Shown: positions 32,519 to 41,330 of the stretch, piece by piece
Numbering within the stretch: the first letter of the stretch is position 1
How the letters are laid out: each line of letters starts with the position of its first letter
NCBI GenBank assembly: GCA_964588325.1
Contig: CAZPOR010000006.1
Location: forward strand, 62,001-126,000
Length of the DNA stretch: 64,000 nt
Source: Thiovibrio sp964588325
GTDB taxonomy: Bacteria; Desulfobacterota; Desulfobulbia; Desulfobulbales; Desulfurivibrionaceae
Direction of reading: 5' to 3'
Translations under genes and position numbers: made by a program
Notes under the pieces: model-generated
Seen by the model: the letters and a program-made list of their open reading frames with translations, nothing else
The model's database searches: none
What the model was told of the DNA's origin: nothing

Positions 32519-33676
32519 TTATCGGGGTGTGTTGATCTGGTCCAGGGCGGCGAGCACGGTGCGGATATCATCCTCGGTGTTGAAAAAGCCGGGGGAGAAA
32601 CGCAGAGTGCCCTGGGGAAAGGTTCCGATGCTGCGGTGGGCCGCGGGCGCGCAGTGGAGCCCTGCCCTGGCCATGATGCCGAAATTGCGGTCGAGGAGAA
32701 AGGCGAGATCGGCCACGCTTTTGCCGTCCATGGTCAGGGAGACCGCCGCGCCTCTGTTGATTCCGGGTGGCGGCCCGTGCACGGTGACGCGAGGTATCCG
32801 GCGTAATCCTTCCAGCAGCATCCGGGTGAGGCGCTCTTCGTGAAGCCGGATCGTTTCCCGCCCTGTTTTCTGGATAAACTCCACCCCTGCGGCCAATCCG
32901 CCGATGCCCAGGGTGTTGGGCGTTCCCGATTCAAAGCAGTCCGGCATGAGTTGCGGCTGCTCTTCGAGTTCCGAATTGCTGCCCGTGCCGCCCATGGTCA
33001 GGGGGGGGAGCATGAGCCCCTGGCGGAGCAGAAAGCCGCCGGTGCCGGTGGGGCCGAACAGCCCCTTGTGTCCGGTAAAGGCGAGAAAATCGATGCCACA
33101 GGCTTCCATCTCCAGGGGGAAAACCCCGGCGGACTGGGCAGCATCCACCATCAGCAGCGCCCCGCCCTTGCGGGCTCCGATGGCGGCAAGATCGGCCACC
33201 GCGCCGGTGACGTTGGAAACATGGTTGATAATGATCAGCCGGGTCTTGGCGTTCAACCGCCTGGGGATATCGTCCGGGTCGATCCCGCCGGTGGGGCTGG
33301 TGGGCAGAATCGTCAGGGCAATCCCCCGGGTTTTTTCCAGGTACCGCAGGGGGCGCATCACCGAGTTGTGTTCCATGCCCGTGGTCAGCACGCGGTCGCC
33401 GGGCTGGAGCAAGCCGAAGATGCCAACGTTCAGCGCCTCGGTGACATTGCAGGTGAACACCACCCGGCTGGAGTCCGGGCAACCGAAGAAACCGGCAATC
33501 CGTTCGCGGGCCTCAAAGATCACCCGGCTGGCAGCCAGGGAAAAACGGTGCGCCGAGCGGCCGGGGCTTAAGGAGATTTCCTGGATCAGCCGGCGCATGG
33601 TCTCCCCCACCTCCGGGGGCTTTGGAAAGGAGGTGGCGGCGTTGTCGAGATAGATGGGAGGAGAGGAATCGGGCAT
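32519..33676 (-). CDS. Class V aminotransferase / cysteine desulfurase family protein
   Basis: 385 residues, PLP-dependent. YLDNAATSFPKPPEV at the start, TTGMEHNSVMRPL with His, INHVSNVTGA, and PLP lysine in FTGHKGLFGPTGTGG; C-terminal ARAGLHCAPAAHRSIGTF contains the Cys that accepts sulfur or selenium. This is the subfamily often found with YedF and selenium-utilisation genes (TIGR01977 type from memory). It releases S or Se from (seleno)cysteine as a persulfide. It is 24 bp from yedF and followed by a rhodanese gene, so a sulfur/selenium relay is likely. Confidence 0.88.
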   Translation of the reverse strand: MPDSSPPIYLDNAATSFPKPPEVGETMRRLIQEISLSPGRSAHRFSLAASRVIFEARERIAGFFGCPDSSRVVFTCNVTEALNVGIFGLLQPGDRVLTTGMEHNSVMRPLRYLEKTRGIALTILPTSPTGGIDPDDIPRRLNAKTRLIIINHVSNVTGAVADLAAIGARKGGALLMVDAAQSAGVFPLEMEACGIDFLAFTGHKGLFGPTGTGGFLLRQGLMLPPLTMGGTGSNSELEEQPQLMPDCFESGTPNTLGIGGLAAGVEFIQKTGRETIRLHEERLTRMLLEGLRRIPRVTVHGPPPGINRGAAVSLTMDGKSVADLAFLLDRNFGIMARAGLHCAPAAHRSIGTFPQGTLRFSPGFFNTEDDIRTVLAALDQINTPR

Positions 33677-33700
33677 AGTTATAAGGAGAGGCGATCGCCT

Positions 33701-34315
33701 TCAGTAGGGGCTGACCACCTTGCCGGCCTGGGCCATGGCGTCCATGATCTCGAACATGTTGGTGACCTGGCCTACCAGCAGTGCGTCCTTGAGATTGAGA
33801 AAATCCAGGCAGGTGCCGCAGGAGTATATTTCCACCCCCTGAGCGGCCAGCTCCCTGAGTGGCGCGATCAAGTCGGACTCGGTGGCGGTGATTTTCACCC
33901 CGGTGTTGTAAAAGAAGATCTTTGCGGGCAGGGGGGAGAGGTTCTTGATCGTCTTGATGTAGGCCCGCATCAACACTCCGCCCAAGGCATCGTCGCCGCG
34001 TCCCATGGTGTCGGCCGGAATGACCATGACCAGGGAGGCGCCGGGCAGATCGCAGCGGTAGTCCCCCGGCGCCGGAGCTGCGCCCGTATCCTTGGCGGAG
34101 GTGTCCTTGCTGAGCGTGATGTGGCGGGTGTCGCCGGAAGCGCGGCTTTCCACCCCGTAGCCCTGGCTTGTGCCGAAGCGGGTCAGATTGCTTTGTGCCG
34201 CCTCGTTGTCCACCAGCACCTCCACCGAGCCCTGGGCCATGGAGTCGAGCAATTCCTTGGCCCTGATCACGGGTTGCGGACAGGCCAGACCCCGGCAGTC
34301 AAGCACCGTAGGCAT
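33701..34315 (-). CDS. yedF: YedF-type selenium metabolism protein (TusA + DsrE-like)
   Basis: 204 residues. N-terminal TusA-like domain with VLDCRGLACPQPVIRAKELL (Cys-Pro-x-Pro motif about 7-15); C-terminal DsrE-like domain with VMVIPADTMGRGDDALGGVL, KIFFYNTGVKI and IYSCGTCLDFLNLKD, having a C-x-x-C pair. The fused form marks the selenium YedF family found in organisms that use selenium. ATG at 34315 behind AGGGGG is preferred to the one at 34342. Between a PilZ gene and the desulfurase gene, all on the minus strand. Confidence 0.9.
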   Translation of the reverse strand: MPTVLDCRGLACPQPVIRAKELLDSMAQGSVEVLVDNEAAQSNLTRFGTSQGYGVESRASGDTRHITLSKDTSAKDTGAAPAPGDYRCDLPGASLVMVIPADTMGRGDDALGGVLMRAYIKTIKNLSPLPAKIFFYNTGVKITATESDLIAPLRELAAQGVEIYSCGTCLDFLNLKDALLVGQVTNMFEIMDAMAQAGKVVSPY

Positions 34316-34334
34316 ATTTTCCCCCTGTTTCGTT

Positions 34335-34682
34335 TCAGTCATTGAAGCTTATCTGGTTCACCAGGTCGCGGATGATGTCCTGGGTTTTTGCGTTGAGCTT
34401 GGGCGCGGCAAACCCGGTGTCGTAAAAATCAGGGTTGATGTCGTTGGAGCTCCACATGCTCTGCGCCTCGAAATAGAGGTCCTTTTGCGAAAAATATCCC
34501 TCCGGCAGCATCATCCGCAGCCGGTAGTTCCGGTTGGTGGGAATCCGCTGCTTGCTCACCAGCTTGAGGCCGCTGGTGGTCACATCGACGAGGTGGCCCA
34601 GGAGTTCGTTGGCTTCATCATCGTAGACTTCAAGGTAATAGACAAGGTGTCTGCGTTTCAGGGCTCTGGTCTCGTCGGTCAT
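34335..34682 (-). CDS. PilZ-domain c-di-GMP-binding protein
   Basis: 115 residues: a single PilZ domain with ALKRRHLVYYLEVYD (RxxxR-like RRHLVY) and LLGHLVDVTTSGLKLVSK (DxSxxG-like). These motifs bind c-di-GMP. The window also encodes a GGDEF and an HD-GYP protein that could supply or remove the messenger. ATG at 34682 behind AGGAG; it is 26 bp after cmk. Confidence 0.8.
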   Translation of the reverse strand: MTDETRALKRRHLVYYLEVYDDEANELLGHLVDVTTSGLKLVSKQRIPTNRNYRLRMMLPEGYFSQKDLYFEAQSMWSSNDINPDFYDTGFAAPKLNAKTQDIIRDLVNQISFND

Positions 34683-34708
34683 GACTTTTTCTCCTGTTGG
34701 CCGGTGGA

Positions 34709-35404
34709 TCAAGGGGCGGACTTGGCAATGCACTCCAGCATGAAGGCAATGACCGCTTCGGGGTCCATGCTGGAAGAATCGACAAGAATTGCGTCATCCG
34801 CGGCCTTGAGCGGGGCAAGCGCGCGCCTGGAATCATCATAGTCACGTTTGCTGATCTGGTCCAGAATTTCCTGAAAAGCGACGATCTGTCCTTTTTCCGC
34901 CAGTTGGTTCTGGCGGCGGCGCGCCCGTTCCTCGGCCGAGGCGTTGAGGAAAAACTTGCAGGAGGCCTTGGGGAAGACCACCGTCCCCATGTCGCGGCCC
35001 TCGGCGACGATCCCGCCCTTTTCTCCCAGTTGCCGCTGCAAAGCGGTGAGTTTTTCCCGCACCCGCGGGTTGGCGGAAACCCGGGAGGCGACCATGCCCA
35101 TCTCCGGGGTGCGGATGGCCAGGGAAACGTCCTCGCCATTCAGCAGCACCCGCACATCGTCATTGCCGTTGGGGAGAAAGGTCAGTTCGATTCCGGCCAA
35201 GCATCTTTCCAGCGCGCCGGAGTCGGCCAGGTCTATCCCCTGCCGTGTAAGCGCCAGCCCAACGGCCCGGTACATGGCGCCGGTGTCCAGGTAGGTAAAA
35301 TGGAGTTTCGCGGCCAGCCCCCGGCTGATCGTGCTTTTGCCCGCGCCCGAGGGGCCGTCGATGGTGACGATGCCATTGGGATCACGCACGGTCCACCTCG
35401 GCAA
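34709..35404 (-). CDS. cmk: Cytidylate kinase
   Basis: 231 residues. P-loop TIDGPSGAGKSTISRGLA (about 13-30), LDTGAMYRAVGLAL, EGRDMGTVVFP (substrate binding), RRRQNQLAEKG and DSRRALAPLKAADDAILVDS are all family motifs. Phosphorylates CMP and dCMP with ATP. The start overlaps the end of hisC by 23 bp, and PilZ follows after 26 bp, so the genes are co-transcribed. Confidence 0.96.
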   Translation of the reverse strand: MPRWTVRDPNGIVTIDGPSGAGKSTISRGLAAKLHFTYLDTGAMYRAVGLALTRQGIDLADSGALERCLAGIELTFLPNGNDDVRVLLNGEDVSLAIRTPEMGMVASRVSANPRVREKLTALQRQLGEKGGIVAEGRDMGTVVFPKASCKFFLNASAEERARRRQNQLAEKGQIVAFQEILDQISKRDYDDSRRALAPLKAADDAILVDSSSMDPEAVIAFMLECIAKSAP

Positions 35405-36485
35405 GCGCCGTGGCCAAAGCCTTGACGAAACGCTGGTTTTCCGCGGGCAGCCCCACGGTGATGCGGATATAGGTGGGATAGCCGTAGGCGTTCATGGGCC
35501 GGACGATGACCCCCTGGTGGAGCAGGGCTTCGTAGAGCTTCTTGCCGTCTGCCTTGACATCGATGAGAAAAAAGTTGGTCTGGGTGGGAAAGGGTGTGCA
35601 GCCCAGCTTTTCCACCTCGCCGCTCAACCAGGCGATCCCCTCCCTGGTGAAGGCGATGGTTTTCTCGTAATGCTCGTCATCGCCCAGGGCGGCAAGAGCC
35701 CCCGCCTGAGCGGGCAGATTGACGTTGAAGGGCTGCCGGACCCGGTGCAGGTAGTCGGCGATGTCGGCGTGCATCAGGCCGTAGCCCACGCGCAGTCCGG
35801 CCAGGCCATAGGCCTTGGAAAAGGTGCGCAGGGCCACCACCGGCACCCGGTGCTTGAGATAATCCCTGGCGTCGATGCGCAGACTCGGCTCGACAAAGTC
35901 CACATACGCCTCGTCGAGGGCCACGATCACCCCATCCGGCACCGTCTCGAGGAAAGCGGAAAAAGCCGCGTTGCTGAACACCGTGCCGCAGGGGTTGTTG
36001 GGGTTGTCGAGAAAGATGAGCCGGGTTTTTCCGGTAATCTGCCCGGCGATTGCGCCCAGGTCATGGTGCATGTTTACCAGGGGCACCACCCGGTTGACGC
36101 CGCCCTGGGCCTGGACCGCCTTCTGGTAGACGAGAAAGGTGGGCTGGCTGGTGATCACCTCTTCGCCGGGCCCGAGAAAGGCCGCGATGAGCAACTGGAT
36201 GACCTCGTTGGAGCCGTTGCCGAAGACCAGTTGGTTCGGGGAGACGCCGATCTTTTCGGCCAGGGCCTGGGCCAGGTAATAGCAACTGCCGTCGGGGTAG
36301 CGGTGCAGGTTCTTCAGGCTGTCCGCCGCCGCCGCCACGGCCTTGGGCGAGGGGCCCAGGGCGTTTTCGTTGGAGGCCAGCTTGATGGAGCCGGTGATGC
36401 CGTACTCGCGCTCCAGCTCTTCTAAGGGCTTGCCCGGCGGATAGGGGATAAGGCTTGCGATGTTGTCGCGCACAGGGAGTTTCAT
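35382..36485 (-). CDS. hisC: Histidinol-phosphate aminotransferase
   Basis: 367 residues, PLP type I fold. IKLASNENALGPSPKAVAA (about 34-52), YPDGSCYYLAQALAEK, FGNGSNEVIQLL, PNNPCGT, ALDEAYVDFV, and PLP lysine in LRTFSKAYGLAGLRVGY. Transaminates imidazole-acetol phosphate in histidine synthesis; members also act on aromatic amino acids. ATG at 36485 with GAGGA 9 bp upstream; a TTG 9 bp earlier is rejected. A pair of REP repeats lies upstream of it. Other his genes are not in the window. Confidence 0.93.
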   Translation of the reverse strand: MKLPVRDNIASLIPYPPGKPLEELEREYGITGSIKLASNENALGPSPKAVAAAADSLKNLHRYPDGSCYYLAQALAEKIGVSPNQLVFGNGSNEVIQLLIAAFLGPGEEVITSQPTFLVYQKAVQAQGGVNRVVPLVNMHHDLGAIAGQITGKTRLIFLDNPNNPCGTVFSNAAFSAFLETVPDGVIVALDEAYVDFVEPSLRIDARDYLKHRVPVVALRTFSKAYGLAGLRVGYGLMHADIADYLHRVRQPFNVNLPAQAGALAALGDDEHYEKTIAFTREGIAWLSGEVEKLGCTPFPTQTNFFLIDVKADGKKLYEALLHQGVIVRPMNAYGYPTYIRITVGLPAENQRFVKALATALAEVDRA

Positions 36486-36512
36486 GGGTTTCAATCCTCA
36501 AAGATGGCATCC

Positions 36513-36540
36513 CGTCATTCCGGCGCACGCCGGAATCCAG
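36513..36540 (+). repeat. REP-type palindromic repeat, copy 2
   Basis: CGTCATTCCGGCG...CGCCGGAATCCAG; same ends (CGTCA, TCCAG) as copies 1 and 3 but inverted relative to them, with a compensated stem. Lies between gatA and hisC. Confidence 0.6.
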
Positions 36541-36563
36541 TATCCGCGAACAGGGCAGGAAGG

Positions 36564-36591
36564 CTGGACACCGGTTTTCACCGGTGTGACG
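36564..36591 (-). repeat. REP-type palindromic repeat, copy 3
   Basis: CTGGACACCGG...CCGGTGTGACG, opposite in orientation to copy 2, making a REP doublet of the BIME kind between gatA and hisC. A stem-loop pair here may stabilise the mRNA or slow transcription. Confidence 0.6.
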
Positions 36592-36613
36592 ACCAGTTGT
36601 CTGAACACACCTT

Positions 36614-38071
36614 CTACAGTTTCGGCTTGCTGCCTGCCAGGTCGAGCCGTTGTTCCAGGGTATAGGCTGCCCGGAAGATTGTTTCCTCACCAAAATGCGC
36701 GGCCTGGAGCTGGATGCCGATGGGCAAACCGGAGGAGCTTATCCCGCAGGGCAGCGACATGCCGGGCAAACCTGCCAGGTTGGTGCAAATGGTAAGGATA
36801 TCGGAGAGATAGACAGAGAGCGGGTCGTCGATCTTTGCCCCGATCTTCCAGGCCGGGGCCGGGGTGACCGGGGAGACCAGCAGGTCGCACTGGGCAAAAG
36901 CCTTGGCGTAATCCTGGACGATCAGGGTGCGGACCTGGGAGGCCTTTTTGTAATAGGCATCGTAGTAGCCGGAGGAAAGGGCGTAGGTGCCGATGATGAT
37001 CCGCCGTTTCACCTCCTCGCCGAACCCCTGGGAGCGGCTGTGGCGGTACATCTCCAGCAGTTCGTGCTGGTCGTGGTCGCGGAAGCCGTACCGCACCCCG
37101 TCGTAGCGGGCCAGGTTGGAGCTGGCCTCGGCCGGGGCGATGATGTAGTAGGCCGCCACCCCGTACTCGGTGTGGGGCAGGGAGATTTCCACGGTCTTGG
37201 CCCCGGCTTCTTCGAGCAGGGCAATACCCGTGCGCACCGCCTGCTCCACCTCCGGGTCGAGCCCGGCGCCGAAGTACTCCTTGGGGATGCCGATGGTCAA
37301 CCCCTTGCAATCCGGGATAAGGGCGGCGGTGTAGTCCGGCGTCGACCGGTTGACCGAGGTGGAATCCCGCGGATCGTAGCCGCTGATGGCTTTGAGCATG
37401 ATGGCGGCGTCGCGCACATCCTTGGTGAGGGGGCCGACCTGATCCAGCGACGAGGCGTAGGCCAGCAACCCGAAGCGCGAGACCCTCCCATAGGTGGGTT
37501 TGATCCCCACGATGCCGCAGTGGGAGGCGGGCTGGCGGATGGAGCCGCCGGTGTCCGAGCCCAGGGAGGCGATGCATTCGTCCGCCGCCACCGAGGCCGC
37601 CGAGCCGCCGCTGGAACCGCCGCAGACATGGGCCAGGTTCCAGGGATTCTTCGGCACCCCGTAGGCGCAGTTTTCGTTGGCCGAGCCCATGGCGAACTCG
37701 TCCATGCTCACCTTGCCGAGGATCACCGCGCCCTCATTCCGGAGCTTTTCGATGACCGTGGCGTCGTAGGGGGGGATAAAGGGCTCGAGGATCTTGGAGC
37801 CGGCCGTGGTGCGCAAGCCCTTGGTGCAGAGGACATCCTTGATGGAGAGCGGGATGCCGCAGAGGCTGCCGCCCTCGCCCCTTTTGCGCTGTCCGTCCGC
37901 AGCCTCGGCTTGGGCCAAGGCCCCGTTGCGGTCCAGGGTGATATAGGCGTTGACCTTGTCCTCCACCCCGTCGATCCGGGCGAGCACCGCACGGGTCAGC
38001 TCCAGGGAGGAGATTTCGCCCTTGGCGAGGAGATCCTGCAGGGCATGAATGGTGAAGGCGTGGAGTTCCAT
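36614..38071 (-). CDS. gatA: Aspartyl/glutamyl-tRNA amidotransferase subunit A
   Basis: 485 residues, the standard GatA length. Amidase-signature enzyme releasing ammonia from glutamine to convert misacylated Glu-tRNA(Gln) or Asp-tRNA(Asn). The catalytic triad is in SLCGIPLSIKDVLCTKG (Lys), HVCGGSSGGSAASVAA (Ser) and LGSDTGGSIRQPASHCGIVG (cis-Ser and Ser nucleophile). The start at 38071 matches the family; a longer frame to 38200 covers the gatC-gatA gap and is rejected. gatB is not adjacent. Confidence 0.97.
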   Translation of the reverse strand: MELHAFTIHALQDLLAKGEISSLELTRAVLARIDGVEDKVNAYITLDRNGALAQAEAADGQRKRGEGGSLCGIPLSIKDVLCTKGLRTTAGSKILEPFIPPYDATVIEKLRNEGAVILGKVSMDEFAMGSANENCAYGVPKNPWNLAHVCGGSSGGSAASVAADECIASLGSDTGGSIRQPASHCGIVGIKPTYGRVSRFGLLAYASSLDQVGPLTKDVRDAAIMLKAISGYDPRDSTSVNRSTPDYTAALIPDCKGLTIGIPKEYFGAGLDPEVEQAVRTGIALLEEAGAKTVEISLPHTEYGVAAYYIIAPAEASSNLARYDGVRYGFRDHDQHELLEMYRHSRSQGFGEEVKRRIIIGTYALSSGYYDAYYKKASQVRTLIVQDYAKAFAQCDLLVSPVTPAPAWKIGAKIDDPLSVYLSDILTICTNLAGLPGMSLPCGISSSGLPIGIQLQAAHFGEETIFRAAYTLEQRLDLAGSKPKL

Positions 38072-38206
38072 AATGTGTACCGCGTGATTTTCCTTATGAT
38101 GTCTGCCTTTGGCGCGGGGAGCGCCAACAAAAACGGACCTCGGCAAGGAGGTCCGCAGCGAAACGGGCAGGCAACTTCTTAATTGTGCTCTAACTCCCAA
38201 TAAAGA

Positions 38207-38491
38207 CTAAATAACCCTCGGCACCACGAAGGCCTCGCCGTTCTGCAACGGGCCATTGGCCAGCGCCTCCTGCTGGGGCAGGGATTCCCTGGCCGCATCT
38301 TCGCGGAAGGCATTGCGGAGGGCCAGGGCATGGGTCGTGGGCTGAACGGAGCTGGTGTCCAGCTCGTCCAGCTTTTCCACATAGCTCAGGATGGTGTCCA
38401 GTTGGAGGGTGGTTTTTTCCACCTCCGCCTCCGACAGCGAAAGCCTTGCCAGCGTGGCGACATATCGTACTTCTTCCGGGGTGATTTTCAT
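38207..38491 (-). CDS. gatC: Aspartyl/glutamyl-tRNA amidotransferase subunit C
   Basis: 94 residues. MKITPEEVRYVATLARLSLS at the start, LDTILSYVEKLDELDT and a C-terminal LPQQEALANGP...GEAFVVPRVI are the family pattern. GatC stabilises GatA-GatB. The downstream 135 bp before gatA hold a GGACCTC/GAGGTCC hairpin (38136-38155) but remain in the same direction. Confidence 0.95.
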   Translation of the reverse strand: MKITPEEVRYVATLARLSLSEAEVEKTTLQLDTILSYVEKLDELDTSSVQPTTHALALRNAFREDAARESLPQQEALANGPLQNGEAFVVPRVI

Positions 38492-38555
38492 GCCTTGTTT
38501 TGTAACGTATTCGGGCGGGCAAGTCAATGCCTGATGGTCTTCGTAAAAGCTGGGG

Positions 38556-39614
38556 TCAGCCTGCCGCACTTTTCGTCTGGGTTTCGAGAACCTCGACAAA
38601 AACCTCCACCACCTCCGGGTCAAACTGGCTTCCAGCGCAACGGCGCAGTTCGGCAATGGCATCGTTGAGCTCCAGGTTCTGCCTGTAGCTGCGCTTGGAG
38701 GTCATGGCGTCATAGCTGTCCGCCGCGGTGATGATCTTGGTCAGCAGATTGAGGTCATTTCCGCCCAGGCCGTCGGGGTAGCCCTTGCCGTCCATGCGTT
38801 CGTGGTGGTGGCGGACAAGGAACAGCTCCTGCTGCATGAAGGCCAGGGGCTTGATGATGTTGGCCCCGACCTCCGGATGTTTTTTCATCAGGATCCACTC
38901 CTCATCGGAAAGCGGCCCGGGTTTTCGGATGTAGTTGACATCCACCACCAGCTTGCCGATGTCATGCACCTTGCAGGCCCGCTCCAGCACGGTGAGATCC
39001 TCCTGGCCCAACCGCATGGCCCGGGCGATGTTCATGGCGTGGAAGGTGACCCGGTTGGTGTGGCCTGCGGTGTACATGTCCTTTTCTTCGAGGGCCGTTT
39101 GCAGGGTGAGCATGGTGTTCAGGGCGGAGACTTCCAGGTTTTCGTTGTATTCTTCCAGCAAGCGATTTTTTTCCGCCAGCTCCCTGGTTTTGTTGCGCAC
39201 CTCGACTTCCAGGTTTTCCTTGTAGGCCTTTTCCTGGAGGACGTACATCCGTTTCTCGATGGCCCGCTTGACCTTGATGTTGAAGATGTCCAGATCTTCG
39301 ATGGGCTTGGGGATGAAGTCGTAGGCCCCGAGGTTGATGGCCTTGACCGCATACTCCATGGAACCCGCGCCGGTGAGGAAGATCACCGGAATCCCGTAGT
39401 TGCGGTCATTGATGAGCTTGAGGGTTTCAAACCCGTCCAGACCGGGCATGTTGATGTCGAGGATGACGAGGTCAAAGTCCCCATTGAGGGCGGCCAGCGC
39501 CTCTTCGCCGCTGGCGCAGGGCACCACTGCGTGGCCGAACATGGTGAGGATTTTGTAGACGGCTTCCCGAACCAGGGTGTCGTCGTCCGCGATGAGAATT
39601 TTTGCTTGAGCCAT
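38556..39614 (-). CDS. Response regulator with HD-GYP phosphodiesterase domain
   Basis: 352 residues. Receiver about 1-120 with phosphoacceptor Asp in LVILDINMPGLDG and Thr/Lys in VIFLTGAG and FIPKP; coiled-coil linker about 125-165 (KAYKENLEVEVRNKTRELAE); HD-GYP about 170-345 with AGHTNRV, ACKVHDIGKLV, HPEVGANII, HHHERMDGKGYPDGL and AADSYDAMTS. All metal ligands and the GYP motif are present, so it should degrade c-di-GMP when phosphorylated. No kinase is adjacent. Confidence 0.93.
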   Translation of the reverse strand: MAQAKILIADDDTLVREAVYKILTMFGHAVVPCASGEEALAALNGDFDLVILDINMPGLDGFETLKLINDRNYGIPVIFLTGAGSMEYAVKAINLGAYDFIPKPIEDLDIFNIKVKRAIEKRMYVLQEKAYKENLEVEVRNKTRELAEKNRLLEEYNENLEVSALNTMLTLQTALEEKDMYTAGHTNRVTFHAMNIARAMRLGQEDLTVLERACKVHDIGKLVVDVNYIRKPGPLSDEEWILMKKHPEVGANIIKPLAFMQQELFLVRHHHERMDGKGYPDGLGGNDLNLLTKIITAADSYDAMTSKRSYRQNLELNDAIAELRRCAGSQFDPEVVEVFVEVLETQTKSAAG

Positions 39615-39702
39615 GGTGAATAGGATCCTTAAGGGTATGCGCGGTCATGGTCCGCGCTGGCCGCAACTGCTCTCTTCATTTTTTTATAACACCGAGTTTC
39701 CC

Positions 39703-40746
39703 TTAAAAAGTCCAGTGTTTTTTTGCCACAGCCAGGGCCGCATCCAGGGCGGGCAGGGGCTTTTTTGCTTGGGTCATGGCGGTGAATGCCTCGGCGGGCG
39801 CCCCTCCCTTCCCGGCCATTTCGTGGAGGCTCGCCAGCACGCCATCGGCAAGCCCTTGCAGGAAGTACCCCCCCTCCAGCACCAGCACCAGCCGTCCTTC
39901 GCAAAGTTCCGTCGCCAGATCGACCAAAACCCTGGTCATACAGGCAAACCCGGCCGTGGTAACCGCCATGGCGCCCAAGGGGTCGGAGACATGGGTGTCG
40001 TACCCGGCCGAGACCATGATGCAGTCAGGCCTGTACCGGCGGGCTACCGGCGCAATCAGTTCGGTCATGATCCGGGCGAAGTCCTGGTCGGTCTGGCCTC
40101 CGGGCAGCGGCACGTTGAGGGTGTACCCCTCGCCCTTGCCCGCGCCGGTTTCCGTGAGGGCGCCGGTGCCGGGATAATGCGGGTACTGGTGGGTGGAGCA
40201 GTAGAGCACCTGGTCGGTGTCGTAAAAGGCGTTTTGGGTGCCGTTGCCGTGGTGCAGATCCCAGTCGAGGATCAAAATCCGCTCCATGCCGAGATGTTTC
40301 AGCCCATAGCGGGCGCCGATGGCGATATTGTTGAACAGGCAGAAGCCCATGGCGCGGTCCGCCTCGGCGTGGTGCCCGGGCGGGCGCACCAGGGCCGCGG
40401 CATTGTTGGCCCGGCCCTCGGCTACCAGTTTGAGGCCGGTGATCACCGCCCCCGCGGCGAGAACCGCCGCCTCGTAGGAACGGGGCGAGGTGTGGGTGTC
40501 CGGGTCAAGCACGTCGAACTGCTTGCCCGCTGTTTCAGCCACCCGCTCGATATGGGCGGCGGTATGGTTTGCGGCCAGGTCCGCATAGCTCGCCGGCTCG
40601 CATTCTGGAAAGAGATAGGAGCCGCTATCTTCCCGGGCAAGGGCCTGGTAGATGGCGCTCAGGCGCTCCGGGCTTTCCACATGATCGTAGCCCGGATCGT
40701 GTTCCAGAAAGAGCGGGTCTTTCAGGATCGCGGTTTTTCGGAGCAT
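39703..40746 (-). CDS. Histone deacetylase-family amidohydrolase
   Basis: 347 residues. HVESPERLSAIYQAL (about 22-36), ALVRPPGHHAEADRAMGFCL (His-His active site), ILDWDLHHGNGTQ (zinc Asp and His), YPGTGA, and VSAGYDTHVSDPLGAM (zinc Asp), VLEGGY. Bacterial members deacetylate acetylpolyamines, acetoin-pathway or acetylated protein substrates; the substrate here is unknown. Its start overlaps the end of the 5-formyl-THF cyclo-ligase gene by 25 bp. Confidence 0.9.
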   Translation of the reverse strand: MLRKTAILKDPLFLEHDPGYDHVESPERLSAIYQALAREDSGSYLFPECEPASYADLAANHTAAHIERVAETAGKQFDVLDPDTHTSPRSYEAAVLAAGAVITGLKLVAEGRANNAAALVRPPGHHAEADRAMGFCLFNNIAIGARYGLKHLGMERILILDWDLHHGNGTQNAFYDTDQVLYCSTHQYPHYPGTGALTETGAGKGEGYTLNVPLPGGQTDQDFARIMTELIAPVARRYRPDCIMVSAGYDTHVSDPLGAMAVTTAGFACMTRVLVDLATELCEGRLVLVLEGGYFLQGLADGVLASLHEMAGKGGAPAEAFTAMTQAKKPLPALDAALAVAKKHWTF

Positions 40747-41330
40747 GGTGTTTTTCTCCCAAATGTGATGGTGCGGGTTTCGGTGATAAGATAATCGAGC
40801 TGTTCATCGTGGCTTTCAAGGGGCACGGCTTCAACGACCTGCAGATCAAAGGCCAGCCCGACCCGCAGGGCATGCGGCGCCGCGGTGTGCAAAAAACGGT
40901 CATAATAGCCGCCGCCGTATCCCAGCCGCCCTCCCTGGGCGTCAAAGACGCTGCCAGGCACCACCACCACCTCGATGGAGGCGGGGTCCACCAGGGGCAG
41001 GGTTTGCAAGGGCTCCGGAATTGAGCAATAGCCCGGAACAAGATCCCGGCTCGGATCGGTGATGGCGTAGGGGCGCAGCCGGCGTTCTTGAACCAGGGTC
41101 AGAGGCACGCTTACGGTCACGCCCTTGTCGAGGCAATGCGCGATGAGCGCCATGGTTTTCACCTCGCTGCGGAAGCTGACATAGGCAAAAACATGGCGGG
41201 CGCGGGCAAACTCCGGCAGAGCCAGGAGGTGTTCGGTAACGGCCAGGCTTTTTTGTTGCCTTTCCTCCGGGGAAAGGCAATCGCGGGCGGCCATAATTCT
41301 TGCGCGCAGGGCGGTTCGTGTTTCAATCAT
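40722..41330 (-). CDS. 5-formyltetrahydrofolate cyclo-ligase
   Basis: 202 residues. RARIMAARDCLSPEERQQKS at the start, VFAYVSFRSEVKTMALI, DLQVVEAVP and the phosphate-binding VVVPGSVFDAQGGRLGYGGGYYDRFL. Converts 5-formyl-THF to methenyl-THF with ATP. ATG at 41330 behind AAGGACC is preferred over a longer frame. In many bacteria this gene follows 6S RNA, but no 6S-like structure is recognised upstream here. Confidence 0.93.
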   Translation of the reverse strand: MIETRTALRARIMAARDCLSPEERQQKSLAVTEHLLALPEFARARHVFAYVSFRSEVKTMALIAHCLDKGVTVSVPLTLVQERRLRPYAITDPSRDLVPGYCSIPEPLQTLPLVDPASIEVVVVPGSVFDAQGGRLGYGGGYYDRFLHTAAPHALRVGLAFDLQVVEAVPLESHDEQLDYLITETRTITFGRKTPCSEKPRS

